A stretch of 64,000 bases of DNA from Corynebacterium canis. Lineage in GTDB: Bacteria; Actinomycetota; Actinomycetes; Mycobacteriales; Mycobacteriaceae. The notes below the pieces were generated by a model, which was not told the origin of the DNA, did not search any database, and saw nothing but the letters and a program-made list of their open reading frames with translations. Below are positions 1-9,455 of the stretch, in pieces (within the stretch, counting starts at the first letter, position 1; each line of letters opens with the position of its first letter). Both the position numbers and the translations under genes were made by a program. The DNA is taken from NCBI RefSeq assembly GCF_030408595.1, contig NZ_CP047080.1:1385247-1449246 (forward strand). The letters are read 5' to 3'.

Positions 1-427
1 CAACCAGGACGCCTTCCGCAATGGTTCCGTGCTGGTCGCGGGCCCTGATTTCGGCACGGGTTCCTCCCGTGAGCACGCCGTTTGGGCGCTCATGGATTAC
101 GGTTTCAAGGCCGTGTTTTCCCCTCGCTTCGCCGATATCTTCCGCGGCAATGCGGGCAAGGCGGGCTTGCTCGCAGCCCAATTGGAAGAGGCCGATGTGG
201 AGCTGTTGTGGAAGCTGATGGAGGCCGAACCGGGCCTAGAACTCACGGTCGATCTTGAGCGCCGTTTGCTCACCGCCGGCGACCACACCTTTACCTTCCA
301 GGTAGACGATTACACCCGGTGGCGCCTGATGGAAGGCCTCGACGATATCGGCCTGACGCTGCGCAACGAGGAATCCATTTCGGAATACGAGCTGCGCCGC
401 CCCGGCTTTATGCCGCACACCCTCTAA
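1..427 (+). CDS. leuD: 3-isopropylmalate dehydratase small subunit (5'-truncated by window edge)
   Basis: The small subunit of isopropylmalate isomerase works with LeuC, which supplies the 4Fe-4S cluster, to interconvert 2- and 3-isopropylmalate in leucine biosynthesis. The frame is open from base 2 and the N-terminal part lies outside the window. Visible are the swivel-domain motif [17 protein letters not shown], where the GSSREH loop binds substrate, and the following NxGK-type segment ([10 protein letters not shown]). The protein ends MPHTL, ten bases before the convergent Nudix gene. The GTG at 29 is internal and is not taken as a start. leuD followed by a Nudix gene also fits the mycobacterial leuD-hupB-mutT1 neighbourhood, here apparently without hupB. 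Confidence 0.95.
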   Translation, partial: NQDAFRNGSVLVAGPDFGTGSSREHAVWALMDYGFKAVFSPRFADIFRGNAGKAGLLAAQLEEADVELLWKLMEAEPGLELTVDLERRLLTAGDHTFTFQVDDYTRWRLMEGLDDIGLTLRNEESISEYELRRPGFMPHTL

Positions 428-437
428 CCCCAGGCCG

Positions 438-1304
438 CTACGTGCGCACGGCGTCGGGGCTTTCCAGATAGTCGGCCCCGATCAGCTGGCCCTCGTGGAA
501 GCTTAAAACCCACACGCTGGCGCGTTTGGCCGGGATGTCCTTCAGCGATGAGGAGAACCTTCCCGCGGCCTTTTGGATCGTGCGCTTATCGGCAACCACC
601 ACCGTGGGCACACCGCTCGTGGCCAGGCTTTTCCAATCCTTGCCGTGCGTGAGGTAGTCCTGTTTCGGTGTGAGGTTTAAGGCGCTGGCGAGCGGGGCGG
701 CGGTGTCAATGCACGGTTGCTCGGGCAGGGAAATGATGCGTTGCGGCTGGTAGGCGGCCAGGAGCGGTGCGAGTAGCTCCACCTGTTCCGGGGTTTTTGC
801 CGCCCGCACGCACAGCACTTGGGTGGTGATCGGGGTGTCAAACCAGTGCTTCGCATTGCGCACCACTTGCCGATCGTCCGGGTAGCTGAGCAGCTTGGCG
901 GCTTGTTTGGCGGGCACCCAGCGCAGCTCGTCTACTTCTTCATTGGGCGTGAACGTGCCGCTGATGGCGTCCGCTAGCCAGTAGTACACCAGTTTGGTTC
1001 GATCGCCTACCGGGTAGTTGATGCTGCCCAGGAATTTGGTTAGCCGCGGCTGAATCCCGGTTTCTTCCACAAGTTCGCGGGCGGCGGTTACGGGCAGCGA
1101 TTCGCCGCGATCGACTTTGCCTTTGGGCAGGGACCAGTCGTCGTAGTGTGGCCGATGCACGATGGCGATCTCGGGGTTCGGAAGTTTACCGCGCCACAGC
1201 ACCGCACCTGCGGCAAGCGTGGTGCGTTCGAATGCATCGCCGGGGTTTCGGGGGATGATCAGCGCTGAGCTGCGGTCTTTATCGAACTTTGACATGTTCC
1301 TCAT
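438..1304 (-). CDS. Nudix hydrolase with degenerate histidine-phosphatase-like C-terminal domain (MutT1-like)
   Basis: The 288 residues match the MutT1 architecture of mycobacteria: an N-terminal Nudix domain followed by a histidine-phosphatase-like half. The Nudix box is complete at about residues 62-84 (GKVDRGESL ... REL.EETGI), so pyrophosphohydrolase activity on nucleotides such as 8-oxo-dGTP or diadenosine polyphosphates is expected. The C-terminal half keeps the fold signature (a QPQRIISLP strand, then a D/T-rich helix), but where an RHG/RHA catalytic motif should stand it reads VRAAKT, so the phosphohistidine residue is absent. Two in-frame ATGs exist (1304 and 1295) and the first is used. 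The gene converges on leuD and diverges from gpsA. The Nudix assignment is firm; substrate is unknown. Confidence 0.85.
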   Translation of the reverse strand: MRNMSKFDKDRSSALIIPRNPGDAFERTTLAAGAVLWRGKLPNPEIAIVHRPHYDDWSLPKGKVDRGESLPVTAARELVEETGIQPRLTKFLGSINYPVGDRTKLVYYWLADAISGTFTPNEEVDELRWVPAKQAAKLLSYPDDRQVVRNAKHWFDTPITTQVLCVRAAKTPEQVELLAPLLAAYQPQRIISLPEQPCIDTAAPLASALNLTPKQDYLTHGKDWKSLATSGVPTVVVADKRTIQKAAGRFSSSLKDIPAKRASVWVLSFHEGQLIGADYLESPDAVRT

Positions 1305-1348
1305 TGTGGCACGTTCCGATATGGTGAGGGGCAGGAAAGGAGTTTTAC

Positions 1349-2341
1349 ATGGTTCACGTCAGTGTCATGGGGGCAGGTTCGTGGGGGACAACGCTAGCGA
1401 AAGTATTTGCGGACGCCGGAAACCCTGTTCGATTGTGGGCGCGGCGCGAGGAGGCGGCGCGCACCATGCAGATCACCCGCGAAAATGCGGATTACCTCCC
1501 CGGGCTGACATTGCCGCACGCGATTACCGTGACTAGCGACGCCGCGCAGGCCCTCCGCGACGCCGAACTCGTCGTCCTCGCCGTCCCCTCCCAGACCCTA
1601 CGTTCGAATCTGGCGGCGTGGGACATTCCGGAATCCGCCACATTGCTGAGCCTGGCCAAGGGCATAGAGCAGGGAACCCACCTGCGCATGAGCGAGGTGA
1701 TAGCCGAGGTGACCGGGGCCAGCCTGGACCGCATCGCCGTGCTTTCCGGCCCGAACCTGGCCCGCGAGATCGCCTTGGAGCAACCGGCGGCCACCGTGAT
1801 CGCGTGTTCGGACGTGTCCAAGGCGCAGGCGATCCAGCAGGCGGTGGCCGCGCCGTATTTTCGCCCCTATACCAATACCGATGTGATCGGCTGCGAGATC
1901 GGCGGTGCCTGCAAGAACGTCATCGCATTGGCGTGCGGTATGGCAACGGGGAAGGGGCTTGGGGAAAACACCCTGGCCAGCATTATTACCCGCGGCCTGG
2001 CGGAGATCAGTCGCCTCGGCGTGGCCCTCGGCGCGGACGAACGTACGTTCTCCGGCCTGGCGGGTTTGGGTGACCTGGTGGCCACCTGTTCCTCGCCGCT
2101 GTCGCGTAACCGGAGCTTTGGTAAGCGTCTCGGCCGCGGCGATACGCTCGAACAGGCGCGCCACGCCACGCATGGCCAGGTGGCGGAGGGGGTGATTTCC
2201 TCGCAATCGGTGTTTGATCTCGCCCAGATCCACGGCGTGGAAATGCCGATCACGCAGGCGGTGTACGCGGTGTGCCATCAGGGGATGAATGTCGACGATA
2301 TGATCGTCGCCCTCATGGGGCGCTCCAAGAAAGCCGAGTAG
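1349..2341 (+). CDS. gpsA: NAD(P)-dependent glycerol-3-phosphate dehydrogenase
   Basis: This enzyme reduces dihydroxyacetone phosphate to sn-glycerol 3-phosphate for phospholipid synthesis. The 330 residues are the normal family length. The Rossmann motif [10 protein letters not shown] is at residues 8-17, and the catalytic-lysine region [13 protein letters not shown] and the C-terminal GLAGLGDL segment are present. An AGGAAAGGAG ribosome site precedes the ATG. It leads a gpsA-ddl pair: ddl starts six bases after this stop codon, an arrangement shared with mycobacteria, so co-transcription is likely. Confidence 0.97.
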   Translation: MVHVSVMGAGSWGTTLAKVFADAGNPVRLWARREEAARTMQITRENADYLPGLTLPHAITVTSDAAQALRDAELVVLAVPSQTLRSNLAAWDIPESATLLSLAKGIEQGTHLRMSEVIAEVTGASLDRIAVLSGPNLAREIALEQPAATVIACSDVSKAQAIQQAVAAPYFRPYTNTDVIGCEIGGACKNVIALACGMATGKGLGENTLASIITRGLAEISRLGVALGADERTFSGLAGLGDLVATCSSPLSRNRSFGKRLGRGDTLEQARHATHGQVAEGVISSQSVFDLAQIHGVEMPITQAVYAVCHQGMNVDDMIVALMGRSKKAE

Positions 2342-2347
2342 AATGCA

Positions 2348-3424
2348 GTGCTTGTGACTACCGACCGTATCCGAGTCGCCGTTGTTTACGGCGGCCGCAG
2401 CTCCGAGCATTCCGTTTCCTGCGTCTCCGCTGGCGCCATTATGAGCCACCTTGACCCCGAGCGTTATGAGGTGATCCCCGTCGGCATCACCCTCGAAGGG
2501 GTGTGGACAGTCGGCGAATCCGATACCGAAAAGCTCAAGACCGTCGATCGCATCATGCCGAAGGTGGAGCTCAAGGACGAGGTCTACTTATCGTTGACCC
2601 CCGCCCAGCGCGGCGAGTTCCGTTATGTGCGCGACGGCAGCCTGTTCGCCACTGTCGACGTCGTGTTCCCCGTCCTCCACGGCCGCTTCGGCGAGGACGG
2701 GACCATCCAAGGCATGTTCGAACTCTCCGGCGTGCCCTATGTGGGCGCCGGGGTGCTGGCATCCTCCTGCGCGATGGACAAGGAATACACCAAGAAGCTG
2801 ATGGCGGCGGAAGGTCTCCCGGTGGGCCGCGAGGTGATCCTGCGCGGCCGCGAAACCCTGAGCGAAACCGAACAGGCGATGCTTGGCCTGCCGGTATATG
2901 TAAAGCCCGCCCGCGGCGGCTCCTCCATCGGCATTTCCCGTGTAAGCAGCTGGGCGGACCTGCCGGCCGCGATCGCCCTGGCCAAAGCCCACGATGAAAA
3001 GGTGATCGTCGAGGCGGAAATCGTCGGTGTGGAGGTGGAATGCGGCGTGCTCCAATACCCGGATGGCCGCGTCGTCGCATCTGTGCCCGCCCAATTGGTG
3101 GGCACGGACGCGGGCGAGGAAGGCTTCTACGGCTTTGATACCAAATACCTAGACGACGTGGTCACCGCGGAGATCCCGGCCCCGCTGTCCCCGGAGGTCA
3201 CCGAGCTGATCCAATCGCTGTCGATCGAAACCTTCCACGCCCTTGCCTGCGACGGCCTGGCCCGCGTGGATTTCTTTGTCACGGCGGAGGGCCCGGTGAT
3301 CAATGAGATCAATACGCTGCCCGGGTTTACCCCGATTTCCATGTATCCCCAGGTCTTCGCGGCCACTGGCGTCGGCTACGAAGACCTATTGGACGTGCTG
3401 GTCCAGCGCGCTATCGCTCGCTGA
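2348..3424 (+). CDS. ddl: D-alanine--D-alanine ligase
   Basis: An ATP-grasp ligase that makes D-Ala-D-Ala for peptidoglycan precursors. At 358 residues it has the usual length. Visible are the N-terminal substrate motif YGGRSSEHSVS, the LHGRFGEDGTIQG loop, the ATP-grasp segment VKPARGGSSIGIS, and the metal-binding FINEIN-type motif VINEINTLPGFT. The start is GTG 2348, with GTG 2354 as an in-frame alternative. The last 14 bases overlap the 3' end of the convergent DUF3515 gene, so the two transcripts would be antisense at their ends. Confidence 0.96.
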   Translation: MLVTTDRIRVAVVYGGRSSEHSVSCVSAGAIMSHLDPERYEVIPVGITLEGVWTVGESDTEKLKTVDRIMPKVELKDEVYLSLTPAQRGEFRYVRDGSLFATVDVVFPVLHGRFGEDGTIQGMFELSGVPYVGAGVLASSCAMDKEYTKKLMAAEGLPVGREVILRGRETLSETEQAMLGLPVYVKPARGGSSIGISRVSSWADLPAAIALAKAHDEKVIVEAEIVGVEVECGVLQYPDGRVVASVPAQLVGTDAGEEGFYGFDTKYLDDVVTAEIPAPLSPEVTELIQSLSIETFHALACDGLARVDFFVTAEGPVINEINTLPGFTPISMYPQVFAATGVGYEDLLDVLVQRAIAR

Positions 3425-4316
3425 GGTTCCGTTCGATCGCGGTGCTGAATTCCACCAGCGCGGTATTGCCCGCGCCCTGCGGCATGGACACCGCCACATT
3501 GGCCTGCCTTCCGATGGCGTACCAGGTGCCAGCGGTGGTGCCGTTGCTTAGCGTGGTGTCTTCGAACCAGGGGATATCATCCACCTGCTGGAGCTGCGCC
3601 CCCGGTTGGTAGCCCGGCGCGTCGGCCACGCCGCAGCGCAGCACGATGGGTTCCATGCCGGCGGCGGTCCAGGCCGCCATATTATCTTCCAGGGCGGCGT
3701 CGCTGCGGCGGTAATCGCTGAGGTTTTCGGGCAGCGCATTGAGCAGCTGCGGGCAGGCGGCGGCGTCCCCGGCCTCAAGGTCGGTCAGCGGCACCGGGTT
3801 CGGTTCAAAGGTTTTTTCGTCCAGCGTGGAGATCGCCTCGTCCAGCCCCGCGAGGGGGTCTTCGGCGTCCGCAAATGCGGTGACGGCGACGACGGGGAAG
3901 CGATCCACCGTGTACCAGGTGGCGAGGTTGGTGCCGGGGGTGACGTCACGGACTTGGAGCCAGGTGGCACCGGCCGCTTCGGTGGTTTCGGAGAGTTTCG
4001 TGTACTGCAATGGCAGGCTGATGCCGCACCGCAAGGTGATTCGATCCGTGGAGTTCGAGGCCCACGCGGCCGCGCCTTCGGGGGCGGGGTCGGCGAGCTC
4101 GGCGCGAGGGTGCCCGGCGAGGGTGGCGGGCAGGGCGTCGAGAAGCGGGCCGCACGTGGCGGCGTCGGGGGCGTCGATAATGCTCATGCCCACGGGTTGA
4201 TGGGCGGCGCGGTCGTACACAATTTTGGCACCTGCCAACACCCCCACAACGAGCAGCACGGCGAGCACGAGGGCGATAATAAGTGGACGGCGATGATAGG
4301 GTTGTTCGGCGCTCAT
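3411..4316 (-). CDS. DUF3515 family membrane-anchored protein with duplicated domain
   Basis: A 301-residue protein with one N-terminal transmembrane segment (about residues 11-32, LIIALVLAVLLVVGVLAGA) and an extracytoplasmic remainder. It occupies the ddl-thiL slot, where mycobacteria carry the DUF3515 gene Rv2980. The outer part contains two related modules. The first starts CGPLLDALPATLAGHPR and ends LRCGI. The second starts CPQLLNALPENLSDYRR and ends LRCGV. Each has the paired cysteines of the family and a TWY(T/A) motif downstream. The family usually has one such module, so this looks like an internal tandem duplication. Function is unknown. It overlaps ddl by 14 bases at the 3' end and diverges from thiL with 25 bases between starts. 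Confidence 0.8.
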   Translation of the reverse strand: MSAEQPYHRRPLIIALVLAVLLVVGVLAGAKIVYDRAAHQPVGMSIIDAPDAATCGPLLDALPATLAGHPRAELADPAPEGAAAWASNSTDRITLRCGISLPLQYTKLSETTEAAGATWLQVRDVTPGTNLATWYTVDRFPVVAVTAFADAEDPLAGLDEAISTLDEKTFEPNPVPLTDLEAGDAAACPQLLNALPENLSDYRRSDAALEDNMAAWTAAGMEPIVLRCGVADAPGYQPGAQLQQVDDIPWFEDTTLSNGTTAGTWYAIGRQANVAVSMPQGAGNTALVEFSTAIERNLSER

Positions 4317-4341
4317 GTATCCCTAGTCTACGTGGAGAACT

Positions 4342-5286
4342 ATGTCCAAGTTAACGCTTGGCGAGGCCGGCGAACGTGCCATCATCGCAGCCATCACCGC
4401 AGCCGCCCCCTCCGGAATGAACGGTGACGACGCCGCGGTGCTCGCCCCGCCCGCTCCCAATAGCAGGACCGTTGCCACCACCGACGTCCTGGTGGCGGAT
4501 CGGCACTTTCGCCTGGACTGGTCCACCCCCGAACAAGTAGGCGAAAAGGCGATCGTGCAGAATTTCGCGGACGTGGAAGCGATGGGCGCCCGTCCAGTCG
4601 CCGCTTTGTTCGGACTTGCCGCTCCCGCGAGCTTGCCTATCGACGTCGCGGCAGGCATCGCCCGCGGCATCAACCGGCGCGCCGGGCGCTACAACGCCGA
4701 ACTCGTCGGCGGCGATATCACGGAAAGCGATTGCCTTGTGGTCAGCGTGACGGCGCTGGGGATTCTGGGCGGCTCGCAGCATCCCCTGACGCTGGATCGG
4801 GCGCGGCCGGGGCAACACCTGGTGGCCTCCGGGCGCATCGGCTACTCCGCGGCGGGGCTGGCGTTGCTGCAACGCCACGGCTTGGGTTACCCCCGTCGTT
4901 TCGAGGCCTTGGTGCAGGCGCACCTGGTGCCGGAATTGATCCCCGGGCGGGGCGTGGTGGCGCGCGCGACCGGTGCCACAAGCATGACCGATAACTCGGA
5001 TGGGTTGATTCAGGATCTACGGCATTTGGCTGAGCGTTCCGGGGTTTCCATCGACGTGCATTCGAAAGAAATTGCGCCCGATGAGCTGCTTGTGGAGGCG
5101 GGGAAACACCTGGGCGTAGACCCCTGGGAATGGGTATTGAGCGGCGGGGAGGACCACACGCTGTTGGCAACCACGGCCAAGGAAGCGCCCTCCGGTTTTC
5201 GGACGATCGGGCACGTGCATCGCGGGCGCGGTGTTACCGTGGACGGCGCACGGCCAAAGTACCAATCAGGATGGGTGAGTTTTTAG
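4342..5286 (+). CDS. thiL: Thiamine-monophosphate kinase
   Basis: Phosphorylates thiamine monophosphate to thiamine pyrophosphate, the last step of the pathway. The 314-residue protein has the AIR-synthase-like fold, with NGDDAAVL near the N-terminus, a VGGDITESD metal/ATP motif, [11 protein letters not shown] and the C-terminal SGGEDHTLL motif. A GGAG ribosome site precedes ATG 4342. Its stop lies inside the start region of ung, indicating translational coupling in a thiL-ung-DAK2-recG operon. Confidence 0.95.
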   Translation: MSKLTLGEAGERAIIAAITAAAPSGMNGDDAAVLAPPAPNSRTVATTDVLVADRHFRLDWSTPEQVGEKAIVQNFADVEAMGARPVAALFGLAAPASLPIDVAAGIARGINRRAGRYNAELVGGDITESDCLVVSVTALGILGGSQHPLTLDRARPGQHLVASGRIGYSAAGLALLQRHGLGYPRRFEALVQAHLVPELIPGRGVVARATGATSMTDNSDGLIQDLRHLAERSGVSIDVHSKEIAPDELLVEAGKHLGVDPWEWVLSGGEDHTLLATTAKEAPSGFRTIGHVHRGRGVTVDGARPKYQSGWVSF

Positions 5287-5909
5287 TGGATGCTCGGTGG
5301 GAGGAAGTCCTGCAACCAGTGCGGGATCAGATCGATGCGTTGATGGAGCAGCCGGAGTGCCTGCCCGCACGCGCCAATATCTTACGGGTTTTCGATGATC
5401 CGTTCGATCAGGTCAAGGTGGTGATCGTCGGCCAGGATCCGTATCCGACGCCGGGGCACGCCATGGGGCTTGCCTTTTCCACCGCGCCGGGAGTGCGCCC
5501 GCTGCCCAAGAGCCTTATCAATATTTTCGAAGAGTACGCGCAGGACCTTGGCCTGCCGAAACCCCAAGACGGCGACCTTTCTCCGTGGTCCCGCCAGGGC
5601 GTGGCGCTGCTGAACCGCGTGCTTACCGTCAGCCCCGGCAGCGTCGGATCGCACCGCAACCGCGGCTGGGAAGCCATCACCGAATTCGCGCTGCGAAAGT
5701 TGGCGGAGCGCGAGGCACCGCTGGTGGCCATCCTGTGGGGCAAAGACGCGCAGGCGACGCAGCGTTTCTTAGGGGATACGCCCTGCATTTGTTCGCCGCA
5801 CCCATCGCCGCTTTCCGCATACCGGGGCTTTTTCGGATCGCGTCCGTTTAGCCGCGCGAACGAGCTGCTGGCGGGGCTCGGTGCCGCGCCGGTGGATTGG
5901 CGTCTGTAA
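5271..5909 (+). CDS. ung: Uracil-DNA glycosylase
   Basis: Removes uracil from DNA in base-excision repair. The catalytic motif [11 protein letters not shown] (Asp at about residue 56) and the HPSPLS + GFFG DNA-intercalation loop are intact, and the length of 212 residues is normal. ATG 5271 overlaps thiL by 16 bases. GTG 5286, which overlaps the thiL stop as TAGTG and has a GGTGAG sequence about 7 bases upstream, is an equally possible start and would shorten the protein by five residues. The open frame runs further upstream, but that part is thiL read in another frame. Confidence 0.95.
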   Translation: MGEFLVDARWEEVLQPVRDQIDALMEQPECLPARANILRVFDDPFDQVKVVIVGQDPYPTPGHAMGLAFSTAPGVRPLPKSLINIFEEYAQDLGLPKPQDGDLSPWSRQGVALLNRVLTVSPGSVGSHRNRGWEAITEFALRKLAEREAPLVAILWGKDAQATQRFLGDTPCICSPHPSPLSAYRGFFGSRPFSRANELLAGLGAAPVDWRL

Positions 5910-5920
5910 CATCGTCTTCT

Positions 5921-7324
5921 ATGGCACACTTGACCAGCCTTGATGGAGAAGCAATGCTGCGTTGGGCGGAGCGCGCCACACATGAATTGGCCGCACGCCG
6001 CATGGAAATCAACGCGCTCAATGTTTTTCCCGTGCCAGATTCGGACACTGGTTCTAATATGGCGCACACCATGGAGGCCGCGCTGACCCAGGCCCGCGGC
6101 GTGACCGGCTCCGCCCGCGACGTCGCCCACGCGCTCGCAGCCGGTGCGGTGCGCGGCGCGCGCGGCAATTCCGGGGTGGTTTTGAGCCAGGTGTTGCGGG
6201 GCATCGCGCACGCCGCCGGCGAGGAAATCACGGGTGCGGACGTCCAAGCGGCACTGCACACCGCCGTGACCTTGGTGGATCGTGCCATCAGCGACCCCGT
6301 GGAAGGGACCGTGATCACCGTGCTGCGCGCGGCCGCCACCGCCGCGCACGGCGGCAACCTGGCGGAGGTCAGCCGGCAGGCGGTGACGGCCGCCGCGACG
6401 GCGCTGGCCAATACCCCGAGTCAGCTCGAGGTGCTGCGCGAGGCGGGGGTGGTGGATGCCGGGGGGCAGGGCCTGGTGGTGTTGCTGGAGGCGCTGCTCG
6501 CCGAGGTGGAGGGGAACCCGAATGTACATGTGGAGGTGCTGGGGGAGGCCGCGAAGAGCGTGCACCTTGAGGTCATGTTTCACCTCACCTGTTCCACCCC
6601 CGCGCAATTAGAACATGTTGTCGGCCAGTTGCGGTCGTTTGGCGATAGCCTCATGGTGGCTCGCGAGCACGAAACCGCCGCCATGATTCACATTCACACC
6701 CGGCAGGCCGGCCCGCTTATTGAATATGTGTTCGGGGTGGGTGCGGTGCGTGGGCTGCACCTGGAAACGCTGCCAGACGCCAAGGTGGATGTGCCCACGC
6801 GCGCCGTGATCGTGGTGGCGCCCGCCGGGCCGTTGGCGGACCTGTATTCGCAGGCCGGGGCGCGCGTGATCAACCCCGGGTCGGAGGTGCTGTATGACCT
6901 GATCGCCGCCGCCCACGATTGCGGGGAGCTGATCCTCTTGCCCAATGGTTTCCTGTCCCGGCGGGAGCTGGTGTCCGCGGAGCGCGCGGCGTTGGCGGCG
7001 GAACGCACCATCATGATCGTGCCCACCGCGGGGTTGATCAATGGCATCGCGGCGGTCGCCGTGCATGACCCGCACCAGCCGATTGCCGTCGACGCCTACG
7101 CCATGGCCGAGGCCGCGCGCGAGGTGCGCACCAAAACCTTAGACGTCCCGGATGAGCTCGCCGCCGCGGTTGGTTCGATGTTGGCCAGCGATGGCGAATT
7201 GGTCACCATTTTGACCTCCGTGCCCGTCGATGGCGACGAGCTGCGGCGCGACCACCCCGAGGTTGAGTTCGATATTTACCCCGCCGAGGGAATGGATCAC
7301 ATGATCGAAATCGGGGTGGAATAG
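5921..7324 (+). CDS. DAK2 domain / DegV-like fatty-acid-kinase-type protein (YloV/FakA family)
   Basis: The N-terminal half is a dihydroxyacetone-kinase L-type (DAK2) ATP-binding domain: INALNVFPVPDSDTGSNM carries the Asp ligands for Mg-ATP, and RGARGNSGVVLSQ follows. The C-terminal half matches the FakA/YloV C-terminal region. In firmicutes FakA phosphorylates fatty acids carried by FakB; whether this protein does so is inferred, not shown. ATG 5921 gives 467 residues. An upstream TTG (5897) overlaps ung and ATG 5954 has a better GGAG spacing. Sequence similarity to family N-termini (LTSLDGEAMLRW) favours 5921. The stop codon abuts recG directly, as in mycobacteria. Confidence 0.85.
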   Translation: MAHLTSLDGEAMLRWAERATHELAARRMEINALNVFPVPDSDTGSNMAHTMEAALTQARGVTGSARDVAHALAAGAVRGARGNSGVVLSQVLRGIAHAAGEEITGADVQAALHTAVTLVDRAISDPVEGTVITVLRAAATAAHGGNLAEVSRQAVTAAATALANTPSQLEVLREAGVVDAGGQGLVVLLEALLAEVEGNPNVHVEVLGEAAKSVHLEVMFHLTCSTPAQLEHVVGQLRSFGDSLMVAREHETAAMIHIHTRQAGPLIEYVFGVGAVRGLHLETLPDAKVDVPTRAVIVVAPAGPLADLYSQAGARVINPGSEVLYDLIAAAHDCGELILLPNGFLSRRELVSAERAALAAERTIMIVPTAGLINGIAAVAVHDPHQPIAVDAYAMAEAAREVRTKTLDVPDELAAAVGSMLASDGELVTILTSVPVDGDELRRDHPEVEFDIYPAEGMDHMIEIGVE

Positions 7325-9436
7325 ATGCTCGGATGGGTGGCTGATCGCGAGCTTTCCCGAGTCCTGCCCAAAACCGAGGCTAAGGCGTTGGCGCGCGACC
7401 TCGGTATTCGCACATGTGGGCAATTGCTGGAGTATTATCCGCGCACGTATTCGCACCACGGCGGGGGTGTTGCTGCGGGGCCGGTGGAGCACGGCGATTT
7501 GATCACGTTCGTGGGGGAGGTGGTGTATAAAAAATACCGCCCCGCCTCGGCCAAACGTTCGGTAACGCAGGTGCGGGTCCGGGCGGCGGACACGATATAC
7601 AACGCCACCTTTTTCAATACCTCGCTTCCGAACGTTCAATTGAAAGCCGGGATGCGGGTGATCATGACCGGCAAACTGCAGATATTCCACGGCAGGCCGA
7701 ATGTCCAGCACCCCACCTATTTCGTGATTCCCGAGCCGGGCGAGCGCAAGCAGCGCGCCATCGGGGGTTTGGATCGGCTCGCCGCTTATGGCGACGCCAA
7801 GGATATCGCCGAACTCCTGTTCGCCCTAGAGTGGGTGCCGATTTACCCCGAGAAAAAGTTTGTGAATTCGTGGCGCATTATCGGCGCGATCAACGAGGTG
7901 CTGCGTAGCACAGACATTCCAGAACCGCTCGACTATGTGCCGCACGGGCTGGTCAGCATGGGCGAAGCATTGCGCGGCATCCATCAGCCCGACGAGCAGG
8001 GTCCCGACCGCTTTATCACCCGCCTCAAATACAACGAAGCCCTCTCATTGGCGCTGGTCATGGCGTTGCGGCGTGCCGACGCCTCGGTGCGCACCGCCCC
8101 CGAATGCCGCCCCCGCTCCGGGGGTTACCAGCAGGAACTTTTCGACGTCCTGCCGTACGACCTCACCGCGGGTCAGGCACAGGTGCTCACGGAAATCGCC
8201 GGCGATCTTAGCAATACTGTTCCAATGACTCGGCTGCTTCAAGGCGAGGTCGGTTCGGGCAAAACCGTGGTGGCCCTGGCGGCGATGCTGCAGGTGGTGG
8301 ACGCCGGCAGGCAATGCGCCCTCTTGGCCCCAACCGAGGTGTTGGCCGCCCAACACGCCCGCACCTTGCGAAACCTGCTGTTGGATCTGCCGGTCAATGT
8401 CGTTCTGTTGACCGGCGGGCTATCGGTGGCGGAGAAACGCCAGGCGCTTCTAGACATCGTTTCCGGCGATGCCGATATCGTCGTGGGAACGCACGCGCTT
8501 ATCCAAGATGCGGTGGAATTTTTCGATCTCGGGCTGGTGGTAGTGGATGAACAGCACCGCTTCGGCGTGGAGCAGCGCGATATCCTGCGTAATCGCGGCC
8601 GCGAAGGGGTTACCCCGCATCTTTTGGTCATGACCGCCACGCCGATACCCCGCACGATAGCCATGACCGTGTTTGGCGATCTGGCAATTTCCACCCTCCG
8701 GGAGCTTCCGCGCGGCCGGCAGCCGATCATTTCGGCGGTGGTCAATCAGGAGCGCTCTTCGTGGGTGGCGCGCACCTGGGGCCGCATTACGGAGGAGCTG
8801 GACAAGGGCCACCAAGTGTATATCGTCTGCCCCCGCATCGAGGGCGACGGAGGGGTGCTAAACACCTTCGAACAATTGGACAATTCGAAGTATTCAAAGT
8901 ACAACCTCGCCTACCTGCACGGCCGCCTGCATCCGGACGAAAAAGAGCAGGTGATGCGTGATTTCGCCCGCGGAGACATCGATATCCTGGTGTCCACCAC
9001 CGTGATCGAGGTCGGTGTGGACGTTCCCAATGCCACGGTGATGCTGATCCGCGAGGCCGAAAACTTTGGCGTGGCGCAGCTGCATCAGCTTCGTGGGCGC
9101 GTGGGCCGCGGCGATGCGGTTTCCTATTGTTTGTTCCATACCGGTCACCCATTGGATTCGCCTTCGTATCGCAGGCTGGAGGCCGTCGCGGCGGTCAATG
9201 ATGGCTTCGAAATCGCCGAGATCGATTTGCGGTACCGCCAAGAAGGCGACGTGCTTGGCACCGCGCAATCCGGAGTTGTGCGCCGCATGAAATTGCTCAG
9301 CCTGATCAATGATTACGATATTATCCGCCAAGCCACTATCGACGCCCGCGACCTCGTCGCCCGCAACCGGCCGCTTGCGGAACAACTCATCAGCGACGTT
9401 GAAATGGGCGTTCAGGAATTCCTAGAGAAATCGTGA
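7325..9436 (+). CDS. recG: ATP-dependent DNA helicase RecG
   Basis: A branch-migrating helicase that rescues stalled forks and processes Holliday junctions. The 703 residues contain an OB-type wedge domain near the N-terminus, Walker A GEVGSGKT at 307-314, DEQH (Walker B) at 408-411, TATPIPRT (motif III), the C-terminal helicase domain with TTVIEVGVDVPNA, and QLRGRVGRG (motif VI). The ATG immediately follows the stop of the DAK2 gene, so translation is coupled. Confidence 0.97.
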   Translation: MLGWVADRELSRVLPKTEAKALARDLGIRTCGQLLEYYPRTYSHHGGGVAAGPVEHGDLITFVGEVVYKKYRPASAKRSVTQVRVRAADTIYNATFFNTSLPNVQLKAGMRVIMTGKLQIFHGRPNVQHPTYFVIPEPGERKQRAIGGLDRLAAYGDAKDIAELLFALEWVPIYPEKKFVNSWRIIGAINEVLRSTDIPEPLDYVPHGLVSMGEALRGIHQPDEQGPDRFITRLKYNEALSLALVMALRRADASVRTAPECRPRSGGYQQELFDVLPYDLTAGQAQVLTEIAGDLSNTVPMTRLLQGEVGSGKTVVALAAMLQVVDAGRQCALLAPTEVLAAQHARTLRNLLLDLPVNVVLLTGGLSVAEKRQALLDIVSGDADIVVGTHALIQDAVEFFDLGLVVVDEQHRFGVEQRDILRNRGREGVTPHLLVMTATPIPRTIAMTVFGDLAISTLRELPRGRQPIISAVVNQERSSWVARTWGRITEELDKGHQVYIVCPRIEGDGGVLNTFEQLDNSKYSKYNLAYLHGRLHPDEKEQVMRDFARGDIDILVSTTVIEVGVDVPNATVMLIREAENFGVAQLHQLRGRVGRGDAVSYCLFHTGHPLDSPSYRRLEAVAAVNDGFEIAEIDLRYRQEGDVLGTAQSGVVRRMKLLSLINDYDIIRQATIDARDLVARNRPLAEQLISDVEMGVQEFLEKS

Positions 9437-9455
9437 TTCTGGGATTGTTGGCGGG

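Noticed and set aside
2571..3094. Minus-strand frames of ~168 codons over ddl
   Set aside because: Antisense shadows; ddl has all its motifs in the plus frame.
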